A program made the position numbers and the translations under genes. Shown here one piece after another: positions 1 through 8,954 of a DNA stretch of 64,000 nucleotides. This DNA is from Candidatus Megaera endosymbiont of Mesostigma viride (lineage in GTDB: Bacteria > Pseudomonadota > Alphaproteobacteria > Rickettsiales > Rickettsiaceae), in the NCBI GenBank assembly GCA_020410825.1, contig CP084576.1, forward strand, positions 434,001 through 498,000. The letters run 5' to 3'. The notes under the pieces are model-generated. The model was given only the letters and a program-made list of their open reading frames with translations. It ran no database searches and was not told the DNA's origin. Position 1 is the stretch's first letter. Each line of letters starts with the position of its first letter.

Positions 1-1751
1 GGAATTTTTTCTGCATCAAAAAACATATGTTCGGTTCTACAAAGGCCGATTCCTACTGCGCCAAATTTAATAGCCATGCTTGCATCAATAACTGTTTCTG
101 CGTTAGCTCTTACCTGTAGGTTTTTTATTGAATCTGCCCATTTTAAAATAGTCTCAAACTCAGGAGAGAACTGTGGTTCAATAAGGTTAACAGTACCGAC
201 CATAATTTTACCGGTAGAACCGTCTAAAGTTATGACTTCACCTTGGTGGATTTTCTTTCCGCTACTGGTAATGAAGTACTTCTCTTTTTCGTTTACCGTA
301 AGGCCTTTTACCCCGCAAACACATGGTCTGCCCATGCCCCGGGCTACTACTGCTGCATGAGATGTCATCCCGCCACGAGCGGTAATAATGCCTTTTGCCA
401 CATGCATACCTTTTATATCTTCCGGGCTGGTATCGTTCCTAACTAAAATCACTTTGTGATGATGGGCCAGTTCTTCAGCATCATAAGGAGAAAAAACTGC
501 TATACCTGTTGCTGCGCCTGGAGAAGCTGCTAGGCCTTGAGCAATAATTTCCGGTTTAGCAGAATAGTCAATACCAGTATGGAGGAGCTGGTTTAGTGAT
601 TCTGGTTCTATGCGAAGGAGGGCGGCTTCTTTTGTTAAAATTCCTTCATTTACCATATCAACAGCAATTTTAACAGCTGCGGCTGCAGATCTTTTACCTT
701 TTCTGGTTTGCAAAATATAAAGTTTTCCTTCTTCTATAGTAAATTCAATATCTTGCATGTCACCATAATGGCTTTCAAGTTTAGCACAAATTGATAGTAA
801 TTCTTCGTAAGCTTTTGGCATTAATTCATGCATGGAAGTTCCATCTTTTTCCTCTTTAGCCAATATTGGCTGGGGGGTTCGAGTGCCAGCTACAACATCT
901 TCCCCTTGGGCATTTATCAAAAATTCACCGAATATTTTTCTCTCCCCATTAGCAGGCGATCTGGTGAATACTACACCGGTAGCAGAGTTATTTCCTTTAT
1001 TACCAAAAACCATTGATTGAATATTAACGGCTGTACCTAAAACTTCTTGCTCGCTAATATTATTAATTTTTCTGTAATGTATGGCTCTTGGACTCATCCA
1101 TGATTTCAAAACAGCTTCAATAGCCTTTATAAGTTGCTCGGTTAAATTGCTATCTAATTCTTTTCCGGTTAACCTATGAACGTTCTTTTTATAATCTTGA
1201 ATTACCGCTTTCAGTATTTCCGTAGTTACTTCAGAATCATTGTTGATGTTATGGTTAATTTTATGATTATCGTAGGTATCTTCAAAAATATAAGCAGGGA
1301 TTTCCAGTACCACAGATCCGTACATTTGAATAAATCTTCGATAGCTATCGTAAGCAAATCGAGGGTTAGAGGTTATCTTCGCAAGGCTTTCTGCTACTTC
1401 ATCATTCATTCCCAAATTTAAAATTGTATCCATCATACCTGGCATGGAAATTTTAGCTCCAGAACGGACAGAAACTAATAAAGGGTTTTCTTTAGAACCA
1501 AAAACTTTTCCCGTCTCTTTTTCTAACTTATGAATTGCTTGCAGAAGCTCTGCTTCAAAATCAGCCGTTAGTTTATTTCCATGAGAGTAGTAATAAGAAC
1601 ACAGGTCAGTTGCAATCGTAAAGCCTGGAGGAATCGGAAGACCAAGATTCGACATTTCGGCAAGGTTAGCTCCTTTGCCGCCAAGCTTATCTTTCATGCT
1701 GGCATCTCCCTCATTATTTCCAGGGCCAAAATGATATATAAGCTTATTCAT
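1..1751 (-). CDS. ppdK: Pyruvate, phosphate dikinase, 3' end missing (window edge)
   Basis: This enzyme interconverts pyruvate + ATP + Pi and phosphoenolpyruvate + AMP + PPi in the cytoplasm. The open frame runs from an ATG at 1751 to the left edge, giving about 583 of the usual ~880 residues. Visible are the N-terminal ATP-grasp part (KDKLGGKGANLAEMSNLGLP near residue 20, then VSVRSGAKISMPGMMDT) and the central phosphohistidine domain with GGMTSHAAVVARGMG, whose catalytic His is about residue 465. The PEP/pyruvate barrel is only begun (GLCRTEHMFF). No frameshift is seen. In Rickettsiales PPDK is thought to make PEP from imported or amino-acid-derived pyruvate; that role is family knowledge. 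The identification itself is certain. Confidence 0.96.
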   Translation of the reverse strand, partial: MNKLIYHFGPGNNEGDASMKDKLGGKGANLAEMSNLGLPIPPGFTIATDLCSYYYSHGNKLTADFEAELLQAIHKLEKETGKVFGSKENPLLVSVRSGAKISMPGMMDTILNLGMNDEVAESLAKITSNPRFAYDSYRRFIQMYGSVVLEIPAYIFEDTYDNHKINHNINNDSEVTTEILKAVIQDYKKNVHRLTGKELDSNLTEQLIKAIEAVLKSWMSPRAIHYRKINNISEQEVLGTAVNIQSMVFGNKGNNSATGVVFTRSPANGERKIFGEFLINAQGEDVVAGTRTPQPILAKEEKDGTSMHELMPKAYEELLSICAKLESHYGDMQDIEFTIEEGKLYILQTRKGKRSAAAAVKIAVDMVNEGILTKEAALLRIEPESLNQLLHTGIDYSAKPEIIAQGLAASPGAATGIAVFSPYDAEELAHHHKVILVRNDTSPEDIKGMHVAKGIITARGGMTSHAAVVARGMGRPCVCGVKGLTVNEKEKYFITSSGKKIHQGEVITLDGSTGKIMVGTVNLIEPQFSPEFETILKWADSIKNLQVRANAETVIDASMAIKFGAVGIGLCRTEHMFFDAEKI

Positions 1752-1874
1752 AAGAAATTTTCTAAATTGAAATGTGGATAATTAACCCTAAGAGTTATAT
1801 AGCTTAGCTGCTATTTTTTTTCAAGCACTATCAAGTTTTTTAGAAGTAAGTTGTGTAAAGGATAAAAAAATTAT

Positions 1875-1904
1875 TTGACTTATGGTTCACAAACTAAGTA
1901 TAGT
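1875..1904 (+). promoter_or_regulatory. Sigma70-type promoter for the Ser-rich gene
   Basis: TTGACT (1875-1880), an 18-base spacer and TATAGT (1899-1904) form a near-consensus promoter about 70 bases before the ATG at 1973. It is the only gene downstream on this strand, so the gene is probably transcribed alone. Start-site mapping has not been done; this is a pattern match. Confidence 0.6.
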
Positions 1905-1934
1905 TACCAACTATAGATTGCTAATTTTATAGTT
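1899..1934 (+). promoter_or_regulatory. Operator-like dyad overlapping the -10 box, with an extra half-site
   Basis: A perfect inverted repeat TATAGTT-ACC-AACTATA occupies 1899-1915, so its left arm includes the whole -10 hexamer. A third copy of the half-site, TATAGTT, lies at 1928-1934. A dyad in this position is where a repressor would block RNA polymerase. That it is bound by a protein is inference; AT-rich DNA produces short palindromes by chance, but the coincidence with the -10 and the repeated half-site are in its favour. Confidence 0.4.
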
Positions 1935-1972
1935 CCCCTGATTTTTATTAACAATAAATTATAGGTATTTTT

Positions 1973-2590
1973 ATGTCAAAAAGTAAAGATTTGTCTATAT
2001 CTTATACTCCAACTGATAAGGTGAAAAGCTTCTTTAGCAAGAAACAATGCTTTGGTAACCTTACTTTTAAATTTACGTCTGAAGATTCAGCAAAGGGCTT
2101 TAGAAAGCATATGAAAGAAGGTGGCTTATCTGAAATATTTGAAAATACCGATGGAGGTCTTACCATTTCTGTTAAACCGTCTTCTGGAAAAGGCGCTAAA
2201 GGAGCTTACATAGCCGGCAAGGGGGAAATAGCTATAAATTGTGGAGACGAGTCTACTGCTGCAGCTTTTAAAACCATGTTGTTTGGTGGTGCTTTAGATA
2301 TGGCAGTTCACTATAAAGGTGTAAGTGCAATATATTTTACAAAAGATTACACAAATAAATTGCAGCAAGGGGAGAAAATAGATATAAATTTGCATGATAG
2401 TTCCAGCTCCTTATCTTCCAGTACCCTAAGCTCTTCATATTCTGATAGCTCTAGTTCCTCTTGTAGCGAAAGTTTAAGTTCTTTAATGTCTAGTACTTTA
2501 TCTACTGGTAGTTTAGATTCTTCTTCTACTGTTTCAGAACCATCTATTATAGGAGAAAGTGTTTCCCATTCCCAAGAAGCGGGTAGCTAA
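1973..2590 (+). CDS. Unrecognised 205-residue protein with Ser-rich C-terminal tail
   Basis: I do not recognise this protein. Residues 1-140 look like a compact soluble domain of alternating short hydrophobic and charged stretches, with a glycine-rich part (GKGAKGAYIAGKGEIAINCG) in the middle. Residues ~141-200 are a low-complexity tail made largely of Ser with Leu, Thr and Asp (SSSSLSSSTLSSSYSDSSSS). There is no signal peptide and no membrane segment. A weak AGG lies 7 bases before the ATG. The gene stands alone between ppdK and pccA in opposite orientation to both, and has a good promoter of its own. A tail of this kind is seen in some secreted or surface-associated proteins, and an effector role is possible, but nothing in the sequence proves it. 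Confidence 0.75.
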   Translation: MSKSKDLSISYTPTDKVKSFFSKKQCFGNLTFKFTSEDSAKGFRKHMKEGGLSEIFENTDGGLTISVKPSSGKGAKGAYIAGKGEIAINCGDESTAAAFKTMLFGGALDMAVHYKGVSAIYFTKDYTNKLQQGEKIDINLHDSSSSLSSSTLSSSYSDSSSSSCSESLSSLMSSTLSTGSLDSSSTVSEPSIIGESVSHSQEAGS

Positions 2591-2641
2591 AACTGGATAA
2601 AAACGGGAATAGAAAATAAATTATACTAGTGCTGTATCACC

Positions 2642-2676
2642 CACCACTCGTTTTTGTAATAATCTAACGGGTGGTG
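2642..2676. other. Nine-base-pair hairpin between convergent genes
   Basis: CACCACTCG (2642-2650) pairs with CGGGTGGTG (2668-2676) over nine pairs including one G-U, with a 17-base loop. It lies between the 3' ends of the Ser-rich gene and pccA. Neither side has a T-run, so it is not a classical intrinsic terminator, but a 3'-end stabilising or weak terminating role is possible. Confidence 0.35.
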
Positions 2677-2794
2677 TACCGTCTTAAGTTTAGGATAATC
2701 TGAAATTTTAAAAGCAAGAACAGTTCTAAAAATCTATGGAAGTTTTTAGGTGATAAGCTTCCTAAAATGGCTATATATATTTTAAAGTTATTTT

Positions 2795-4795
2795 TTACTC
2801 AAACTCTAACAACACCTGGCCACTTACAACATTTTCCAATTCTTGTACCAATACCTTAGCAATTTTACCTTTGCGCTCAGCAGTAATTATGTTTTCCATT
2901 TTCATAGCAGTAAGAACTATTAAATCTTGACCTATTGCTACTTCGTCTCCAGCTTTAACGTTTATAGCTATTATCTGACCGGCAAGTGGTGCTGATAGCT
3001 CTACCAAATCTTCAGTCTCATCCCGCACCGGCATAAGAGCTTCCAGTTCTGACATCCTAGGAGAACGAACATATGTATTTACTGTAATACCAGAATGGGT
3101 AAGTCTATAACCGGTTGGAATATCGACTATTTTAACATTAACTTTTTGACCATTAATAATTGCCGTAAAAAGATGAGTTCCTAAAGTCCAATTACTGCGA
3201 ATAGTAATCCTGCTTGTTCCATATCTGATATTATAGCCGTCTGTTACCTGTTTAATCATTATAGGATATTGATCTTTATCAATAGAAACAATCCATCTAG
3301 TGCCTATTTTATGGGCTTGATCTGTAATTTGACCTCCAATAGAAGAAGCTCTCCTTTGTTCTGTCAGATATATATAAATCGCTGTTGCCAAAAATACTTC
3401 ACTTATACCTGGCGTAAGAGTCGCACCTGAAAAACCACCTGGATATTCTTCATCAATAAATCCGGTATGAATATCTCCTGATATAAATTTGGGATGGTTA
3501 ATTAGCGCTTCTAAGAAACTAATATTGTGCGATATACCCTGAATGACAAATGAGCTTAGTGACTCGCTCATAAGCTCTATTGCTGCTTGCCGTGTTTCAC
3601 CATAAGTGCATAATTTTGCTATCATTGCATCATAAAACATACTAACTTCACCTCCTGAACCAATACCGCTATCAATTCTAATATTGGGGTTTTTAGGTGG
3701 AAGCTTATAGTCTAATATCCTACCACTAGAGGGTAAAAACCCACGTGATGGGTCTTCGGCGCAAATTCTTGACTCAATAGCCCAACCGGTCATTTTTACA
3801 TCTTTTTGCTCAAAAGAAAGCTTTTCCCCTGCTGCTATTCTAATCATTTGTTCCACTATATCGTAGCCAGTAATTAGTTCAGTAACCGGATGCTCTACCT
3901 GGAGACGGGTATTCATTTCAAGAAAATAATAGTTCTTCTCTTTATCCATCATGAATTCAACCGTACCAGCAGAATAGTAACCTACTTTCTTAGCCAAAGC
4001 GATTACTTCAGCATACATTTTCCCTCTTGTTACTTCGTCAACAAAAGAACTAGGAGCTTCTTCTATGACTTTCTGGTGGTAGCGCTGAATTGAACATTCT
4101 CTTTCTCCAAGACAAACGGCATTGCCATATTGATCCGCTAAAAGCTGTATTTCAATATGGCGAGGAGCAACAATTAATTTTTCAATAAAAACCCTAGCAT
4201 CACTAAAGCTATTTTGAGCCTCAAACTTCGCAGACTGGTAAGCCTTTGCCATTTCTTGAGAGTTTTTTACTACCCGCATACCACGACCGCCGCCGCCTGC
4301 AGCTGCTTTTATTATTACGGGAAATCCTATTTGCTCAGCAATTTTTATAGCTTGCTCTACGTCATTAATAGTACCCATATAACCTGGGACTGTACTAACA
4401 CCAGAAGCGACGGCAATTTTTTTAGCCTCAATTTTATCGCCCATAATCTTGATTACTTTGGCACTTGGCCCTATTAAAGTAACACCTTCTCTTTTTAAAA
4501 CATTGGCAAAATTTGCATTTTCAGCTAGAAACCCATATCCCGGGTGAACAGCATCAGCACCACTTTCTCTAATTGCCGTAATAATGTTTTTTATTGATAA
4601 GTAACTTTCTGTTGCCGGTGAATTACCTATGTAATAAGCTTCATCTGCATATTGTACATGTTGAGCATTGGTGTCTGCTTCCGAGTAAACTGCTACAGAT
4701 TTTATTCCCATTTTTTGAAGGGTTTTCATAATCCTGAGAGCAATTTCACCGCGATTGGCAACAAGAACTTTTTCAAATAATGGTTTTTCGGTCAT
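2795..4795 (-). CDS. pccA: Propionyl-CoA carboxylase alpha subunit (biotin carboxylase + biotin carrier)
   Basis: This subunit carboxylates biotin with ATP and bicarbonate and carries it to the beta subunit, which makes methylmalonyl-CoA from propionyl-CoA. The 666-residue chain has the full order of domains: biotin carboxylase N-domain (VANRGEIALRIMKT), ATP-grasp with the glycine loop AAAGGGGRGMR near residue 167, EMNTRLQVEHPVTE near residue 290, a C-terminal carboxylase domain, a linker, and a biotinyl domain with the modified Lys in TAMKMEN (Lys632). It lies 59 bases after pccB on the same strand, so the two are one operon. Biotin carboxylases of acetyl-CoA carboxylase lack the fused carrier, which with the partner pccB supports the PCC call. 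Confidence 0.94.
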   Translation of the reverse strand: MTEKPLFEKVLVANRGEIALRIMKTLQKMGIKSVAVYSEADTNAQHVQYADEAYYIGNSPATESYLSIKNIITAIRESGADAVHPGYGFLAENANFANVLKREGVTLIGPSAKVIKIMGDKIEAKKIAVASGVSTVPGYMGTINDVEQAIKIAEQIGFPVIIKAAAGGGGRGMRVVKNSQEMAKAYQSAKFEAQNSFSDARVFIEKLIVAPRHIEIQLLADQYGNAVCLGERECSIQRYHQKVIEEAPSSFVDEVTRGKMYAEVIALAKKVGYYSAGTVEFMMDKEKNYYFLEMNTRLQVEHPVTELITGYDIVEQMIRIAAGEKLSFEQKDVKMTGWAIESRICAEDPSRGFLPSSGRILDYKLPPKNPNIRIDSGIGSGGEVSMFYDAMIAKLCTYGETRQAAIELMSESLSSFVIQGISHNISFLEALINHPKFISGDIHTGFIDEEYPGGFSGATLTPGISEVFLATAIYIYLTEQRRASSIGGQITDQAHKIGTRWIVSIDKDQYPIMIKQVTDGYNIRYGTSRITIRSNWTLGTHLFTAIINGQKVNVKIVDIPTGYRLTHSGITVNTYVRSPRMSELEALMPVRDETEDLVELSAPLAGQIIAINVKAGDEVAIGQDLIVLTAMKMENIITAERKGKIAKVLVQELENVVSGQVLLEFE

Positions 4796-4854
4796 AAACT
4801 AATTTTCAAGTCTTTATCTATATTTAAAGGCTGTTTAAAATTCTTAACAAATAT

Positions 4855-6399
4855 TTACAACGGTAAATTATCGTGTTTTTTCCATGGCTTGTTTACCGAC
4901 TTAGTGCGTAAATATTTTAAAGATTTGCATATCCTCCATCTAGTATTTTGAGGCTTGATAATATCATCAAGATAACCTCTTGAAGCAGCGACAAAAGGAG
5001 ATGTAATAGTTTCTTTATAATTTGCTATTATTTCCTTTTTTCTGTCAGGATCTTTGCATTCTTGCCTAAAAATAACCTCTGCTGCGCCTTCAGCTCCCAT
5101 AACTGCAATTTCTGAGTTAATCCAGGCATAATTATTATCACCACGTAGGTGTTTTGAATTCATAACAATATAGGCCCCGCCATAAGCTTTTCGAGTAATA
5201 ACGGTAATTTTAGGGACAGTAGCCTCTGCGTAAGCATAAAGCAGTTTTGCTCCGTGTTTGATTATACCACTTGTTTCTTGCTCGACTCCTGGAAGGAAAC
5301 CAGGAACATCTACTAATGTTACTATCGGTATGCTAAAAGCATCACAGAACCTAACAAAACGAGCAGCTTTTCTAGAGGCATTTATATCTAAACACCCCGC
5401 CAGATGAAGAGGCTGGTTTGCGACAAACCCTACAGGGCTACCTTCCATATACCCAAAACCAATTATAATATTTTTAGCATAATCGGGTTGTAATTCAAAA
5501 AAATCGCCTTCATCCACTATTCTTTGGATAAGCTCTTTCATGTCATAAGACTTGTTAGCATTATCAGGCACTAATGTATTGAGCGACATATCTACCCTGT
5601 CTGCTGGGTCACTAGTAGGTCTTAAGGGAAGAGCAGACCGATTTGACAGCGGTAGGAAATTTATAAATCTCCTTGTTTCCAAAAGAAGTTCAACATCGTT
5701 TTTAAACCCCAGATCGGCAACGCCGGATTGGGTTGTGTGCATTCTAGCTCCACCCAATTTTTCCTGCGTTACTTCTTCTCCTGTTACAGTTTTTATAACA
5801 TCAGGACCTGTTACAAACATGTAAGAAGATCCCCTTACCATAAACACAAAATCAGTTAGGGCAGGGGAATAAACAGCCCCGCCTGCACACGGTCCCATTA
5901 CAAGGGTAATTTGTGGAATAACACCGGAAGCAAGAGTATTTCGATGAAATAACTCACCATATCCTCCAAGTGAATCAACACCTTCCTGTATTCTAGCTCC
6001 ACCAGAATCATTAATACCGATGACCGGAGCGCCGACTTCTAATGCTGCATCAATTAAATTACATATTTTTTTAGCATGGTATTCACCAAGTGAACCACCA
6101 AAAACAGTAAAATCCTGGCTATATACAAATATTAGGCGTCCGTTGATAGTACCATGGCCAGTAACAACCCCATCACCAGCAAATTTTTTATCTTTCATCC
6201 CAAAATTATCGCAACGGTGTTCAACAAACATTCCTGTTTCTTGAAAACTATCAGGATCTAATAATACTTCTATCCGTTCTCTTGCCGTTAATTTGCCTTT
6301 TTGATGTTGTTGCAGAATACGCTCAGCTCCACCGCCAAAACGAGCTTGACTTCTTTTTTCGTCAAGAATCTGTTGATTTTGAAAGGTCATTTTACTCAT
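4855..6399 (-). CDS. pccB: Propionyl-CoA carboxylase beta subunit (carboxyltransferase)
   Basis: The carboxyltransferase moves CO2 from biotin to propionyl-CoA. The 514 residues match the usual ~510 and contain both halves of the crotonase-like fold: [13 protein letters not shown] and [21 protein letters not shown] in the N-half, and [20 protein letters not shown] and [16 protein letters not shown] in the C-half, the oxyanion-hole glycines being present. The tail ([11 protein letters not shown]) resembles the normal PPKKHGNIPL end. It is upstream of pccA in the same direction. Together they give a route from propionyl-CoA (odd-chain or branched amino-acid breakdown) to methylmalonyl-CoA; the mutase and epimerase are not in this window. 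Confidence 0.94.
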   Translation of the reverse strand: MSKMTFQNQQILDEKRSQARFGGGAERILQQHQKGKLTARERIEVLLDPDSFQETGMFVEHRCDNFGMKDKKFAGDGVVTGHGTINGRLIFVYSQDFTVFGGSLGEYHAKKICNLIDAALEVGAPVIGINDSGGARIQEGVDSLGGYGELFHRNTLASGVIPQITLVMGPCAGGAVYSPALTDFVFMVRGSSYMFVTGPDVIKTVTGEEVTQEKLGGARMHTTQSGVADLGFKNDVELLLETRRFINFLPLSNRSALPLRPTSDPADRVDMSLNTLVPDNANKSYDMKELIQRIVDEGDFFELQPDYAKNIIIGFGYMEGSPVGFVANQPLHLAGCLDINASRKAARFVRFCDAFSIPIVTLVDVPGFLPGVEQETSGIIKHGAKLLYAYAEATVPKITVITRKAYGGAYIVMNSKHLRGDNNYAWINSEIAVMGAEGAAEVIFRQECKDPDRKKEIIANYKETITSPFVAASRGYLDDIIKPQNTRWRICKSLKYLRTKSVNKPWKKHDNLPL

Positions 6400-6504
6400 A
6401 AGTCTGGACTAAATATATTTCAAAAACCTGTTTGCCCGAAGTATAAAGAAAAATTTTTTAAAAGATAGATTTTTTTTATTTGAGGCAATTTAGCTTAGAA
6501 AAAT

Positions 6505-8169
6505 TTACCTAGCTTGTTTTACGCCATCTTCAATTTCCTTAATGGAAAGAAGAACCGGAAGCTCCAGGCCACCCGGGAATTTTTGGCTAAATATTACATT
6601 ATAAGGTATACCAGGTATTTTTCTTTTTGATAAAAAATCATGTATTTGAAGATCATAATTAGTAAAATCCCCACGCATTGCTATTATTTGAGTATCAGAA
6701 AGTGTTTTAATGGTTTTGTCCCTAGAAAACACGAGATATTTATTGTATTTACAGGTGATACACCAATCAGCCGTAATATCAACAAAAACTATTTTTCCAC
6801 TTTTAACTAAAGAATCAATTTTTTCAGGTTCAAATTTTTGCCATAAACTATTCACTTTTTCTTGATAGTTTTTATCCTCAAGATAACTATATTTAGGCAA
6901 TAAAAAACTAAAAATCACTAATATAAAGAGGATAATTAACTTTATTAGAGGATATTTCAAAAAATATATGTTATTTTCCAAGGTAAACTTAATTAACAGT
7001 AGCAAAAGAAATAAAATTACTACTGCCCTTAAATTTATTTGTGCCTGGAGGATATAGAGCAACCAAATTATTGTTCCTATTAACGAGGTAGCTAATATTA
7101 ATTTTAAATTATTCATCCATTTACCGGATGTGGGAAGAAATTTTAGAGCTTTAGGGAAGATAAGCATCAATATATATGGCATAGAAAAACCTAAACCTAT
7201 AAAAGTAAATGTAAAAAATATAAATAAATTACTTTGCTGAAAACTAAAAAACAAAGCAGTGCCAAGAAAAGGGGCGGTACAAGGTGTAGATAAAATAGTT
7301 GCAATTACCCCACTAAAATAATGTTCAATATATTGGCCTTGAAGTTTAATGCTTAACAAAAAGTTATTGACAGGTTCAGGAAATTTAAATACTACCCGAT
7401 CTAATGAGACACTAATGAAAAAGGTTATAATTATAGTTAAAGCAATGACAAAAGTAGGCTCTTGAAAGTTTAGCCCTAGCCCAAAATACTTACCCGTGCT
7501 TTTAAAAATGATTGCTATAAAAGCTAATCCCCAAAAACTGCTTAATACACCGAGTATGGTAAATAATGAAGCTTTTTTCCTATTTAAATTGGGATGCCTT
7601 ATGAAATTTATAACTTTTAAAGATAATACCGGTAACACACAAGGCATAAAATTCAAAATGAAACCGCCAAGAACTGCAATTAACATAATCCAGAAAGCGT
7701 CAAAAACGCTTGCAAGTTGCAAATTATTCTTTAAATCTTCTGGGATGATTACAACAGAAAGGTGTTCTTGCTTAAGCTCGCATTGGTTACTGCATAATAC
7801 ATATTCTATCTCAAATTCTAGCTCTATATCTTTTGTAGGATTACGGGCTTCAACTAACAGCGGTACTTTAAGATGATTTTCATAAAAATATGTTTTTTCT
7901 CCTGTTGGTGAGGTTACTAGTAAAGGATCTGGCCAAATTAGCTTATAATTATTTAAATTAGAGGATCGTTTGAGTTCAACTTTAGTAGGCAATCCTGTAG
8001 GCTCGGGGTGAATTGAGTAAATAATATGTTTTTTAGGTATTTCAAGCTCTAATGTTAGTTTGTTGGAATCCTTATTTATGATAAAATTCGTTTCCTTATC
8101 TTGCTCTGCCCCCCAGCTTATCTGGCAGAAAAAGCATGCTAATATTAATATTAATCGTTTACAAATCAT
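6505..8169 (-). CDS. dsbD: DsbD-family transmembrane thiol-disulfide reductant carrier
   Basis: This inner-membrane protein passes electrons from cytoplasmic thioredoxin to periplasmic thiols. The order of domains is complete: a cleavable N-terminal signal (ILILACFFCQISWGAEQ), a periplasmic alpha domain ending with a Cys pair (LCSNQCELKQ), a membrane core of about eight helices with the two redox cysteines in FMPCVLPVLSLKV and STPCTAPFLGTALFF, and a C-terminal thioredoxin-like domain with WCITCK near residue 460. All redox Cys expected of the family are seen. It could belong to the ScsB branch of the family rather than DsbD proper. Partners such as DsbC or cytochrome c maturation genes are not in the window. 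Confidence 0.88.
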   Translation of the reverse strand: MICKRLILILACFFCQISWGAEQDKETNFIINKDSNKLTLELEIPKKHIIYSIHPEPTGLPTKVELKRSSNLNNYKLIWPDPLLVTSPTGEKTYFYENHLKVPLLVEARNPTKDIELEFEIEYVLCSNQCELKQEHLSVVIIPEDLKNNLQLASVFDAFWIMLIAVLGGFILNFMPCVLPVLSLKVINFIRHPNLNRKKASLFTILGVLSSFWGLAFIAIIFKSTGKYFGLGLNFQEPTFVIALTIIITFFISVSLDRVVFKFPEPVNNFLLSIKLQGQYIEHYFSGVIATILSTPCTAPFLGTALFFSFQQSNLFIFFTFTFIGLGFSMPYILMLIFPKALKFLPTSGKWMNNLKLILATSLIGTIIWLLYILQAQINLRAVVILFLLLLLIKFTLENNIYFLKYPLIKLIILFILVIFSFLLPKYSYLEDKNYQEKVNSLWQKFEPEKIDSLVKSGKIVFVDITADWCITCKYNKYLVFSRDKTIKTLSDTQIIAMRGDFTNYDLQIHDFLSKRKIPGIPYNVIFSQKFPGGLELPVLLSIKEIEDGVKQAR

Positions 8170-8239
8170 TAAAATTACTATTGAAATATCTTAGGATAAT
8201 TACTATATGTTTATTAAGTAATAATCTGCAAATATTTAT

Positions 8240-8815
8240 ATGATCAGCCAAGATTTTTCTAATTTAACTGGCAAAATTCTCATAGCAAGTCCATATACTA
8301 TGGAGGATAATATATTTCACCAATCCATTGTTTATGTGGTACACCATGGGGATCAAGGAGCTGTTGGTTTTCTTGTAAATCGTCTAGTTAAAAATCCTCC
8401 GGTAAATAATTTATTTAAAAAAGCTGAATTTAAACTCGACCTGAACCTATTAAATTTAAAGATTCATATTGGCGGGCCGCTCGAACTTGAAAGAGGTTTC
8501 TTTTTGCACTCTGCAGAATATAACAAAAACCTTTTATTTAAATTAGAAAATTCAGAATTAGCTGTTAGTTCAAATATTGAAATCCTGAAAGACATAACAA
8601 GCGGCAGTGGTCCTAAACATAGCATGTTTGCAATTGGTTATACCGGTTGGGGAGTAGGCCAACTAGAATTTGAAATTCAAAATAACCTATGGCTAATATC
8701 AGAACCGGATTATGATCTCATTTTTGGTAATGATCCTACTACTAAATGGCCTAATGCTCTTGCTAAATTAAATATAGATGGAATAGATTTTGTTCCGTAC
8801 TTAGCTAGTTGTTAA
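8240..8815 (+). CDS. YqgE/AlgH family protein (UPF0301)
   Basis: A 191-residue soluble protein of the widespread YqgE/AlgH family, whose biochemical role is not settled. The typical N-terminal block is present (LTGKILIASPYTMEDNIFHQ followed by VYVVHHGDQGAVGFLVNR), as are GGPLELERGFFLH and the Gly/Trp-rich GYTGWGVGQLEFEI segment. Length is normal. It starts at an ATG 70 bases from the divergent dsbD start, so a shared divergent promoter region is likely. Confidence 0.88.
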   Translation: MISQDFSNLTGKILIASPYTMEDNIFHQSIVYVVHHGDQGAVGFLVNRLVKNPPVNNLFKKAEFKLDLNLLNLKIHIGGPLELERGFFLHSAEYNKNLLFKLENSELAVSSNIEILKDITSGSGPKHSMFAIGYTGWGVGQLEFEIQNNLWLISEPDYDLIFGNDPTTKWPNALAKLNIDGIDFVPYLASC

Positions 8816-8954
8816 TTTGTTTTTCTTTATACCAATAACTTATTTCTCTCGACAGTAATAATAATCCTTGGTAGGATAATGGCAGTTATTACCGCTGAAA
8901 TATCGCATCAAAATTTAACCTTGCTAATTACAGAATAACCTATTTGTTAAATTT

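Noticed and set aside
2795..6399. Several plus-strand ORFs of 60-90 codons opposite pccA and pccB
   Set aside because: They lie entirely inside highly conserved genes, lack ribosome binding sites and have no recognisable products; they are shadows of the real frames.
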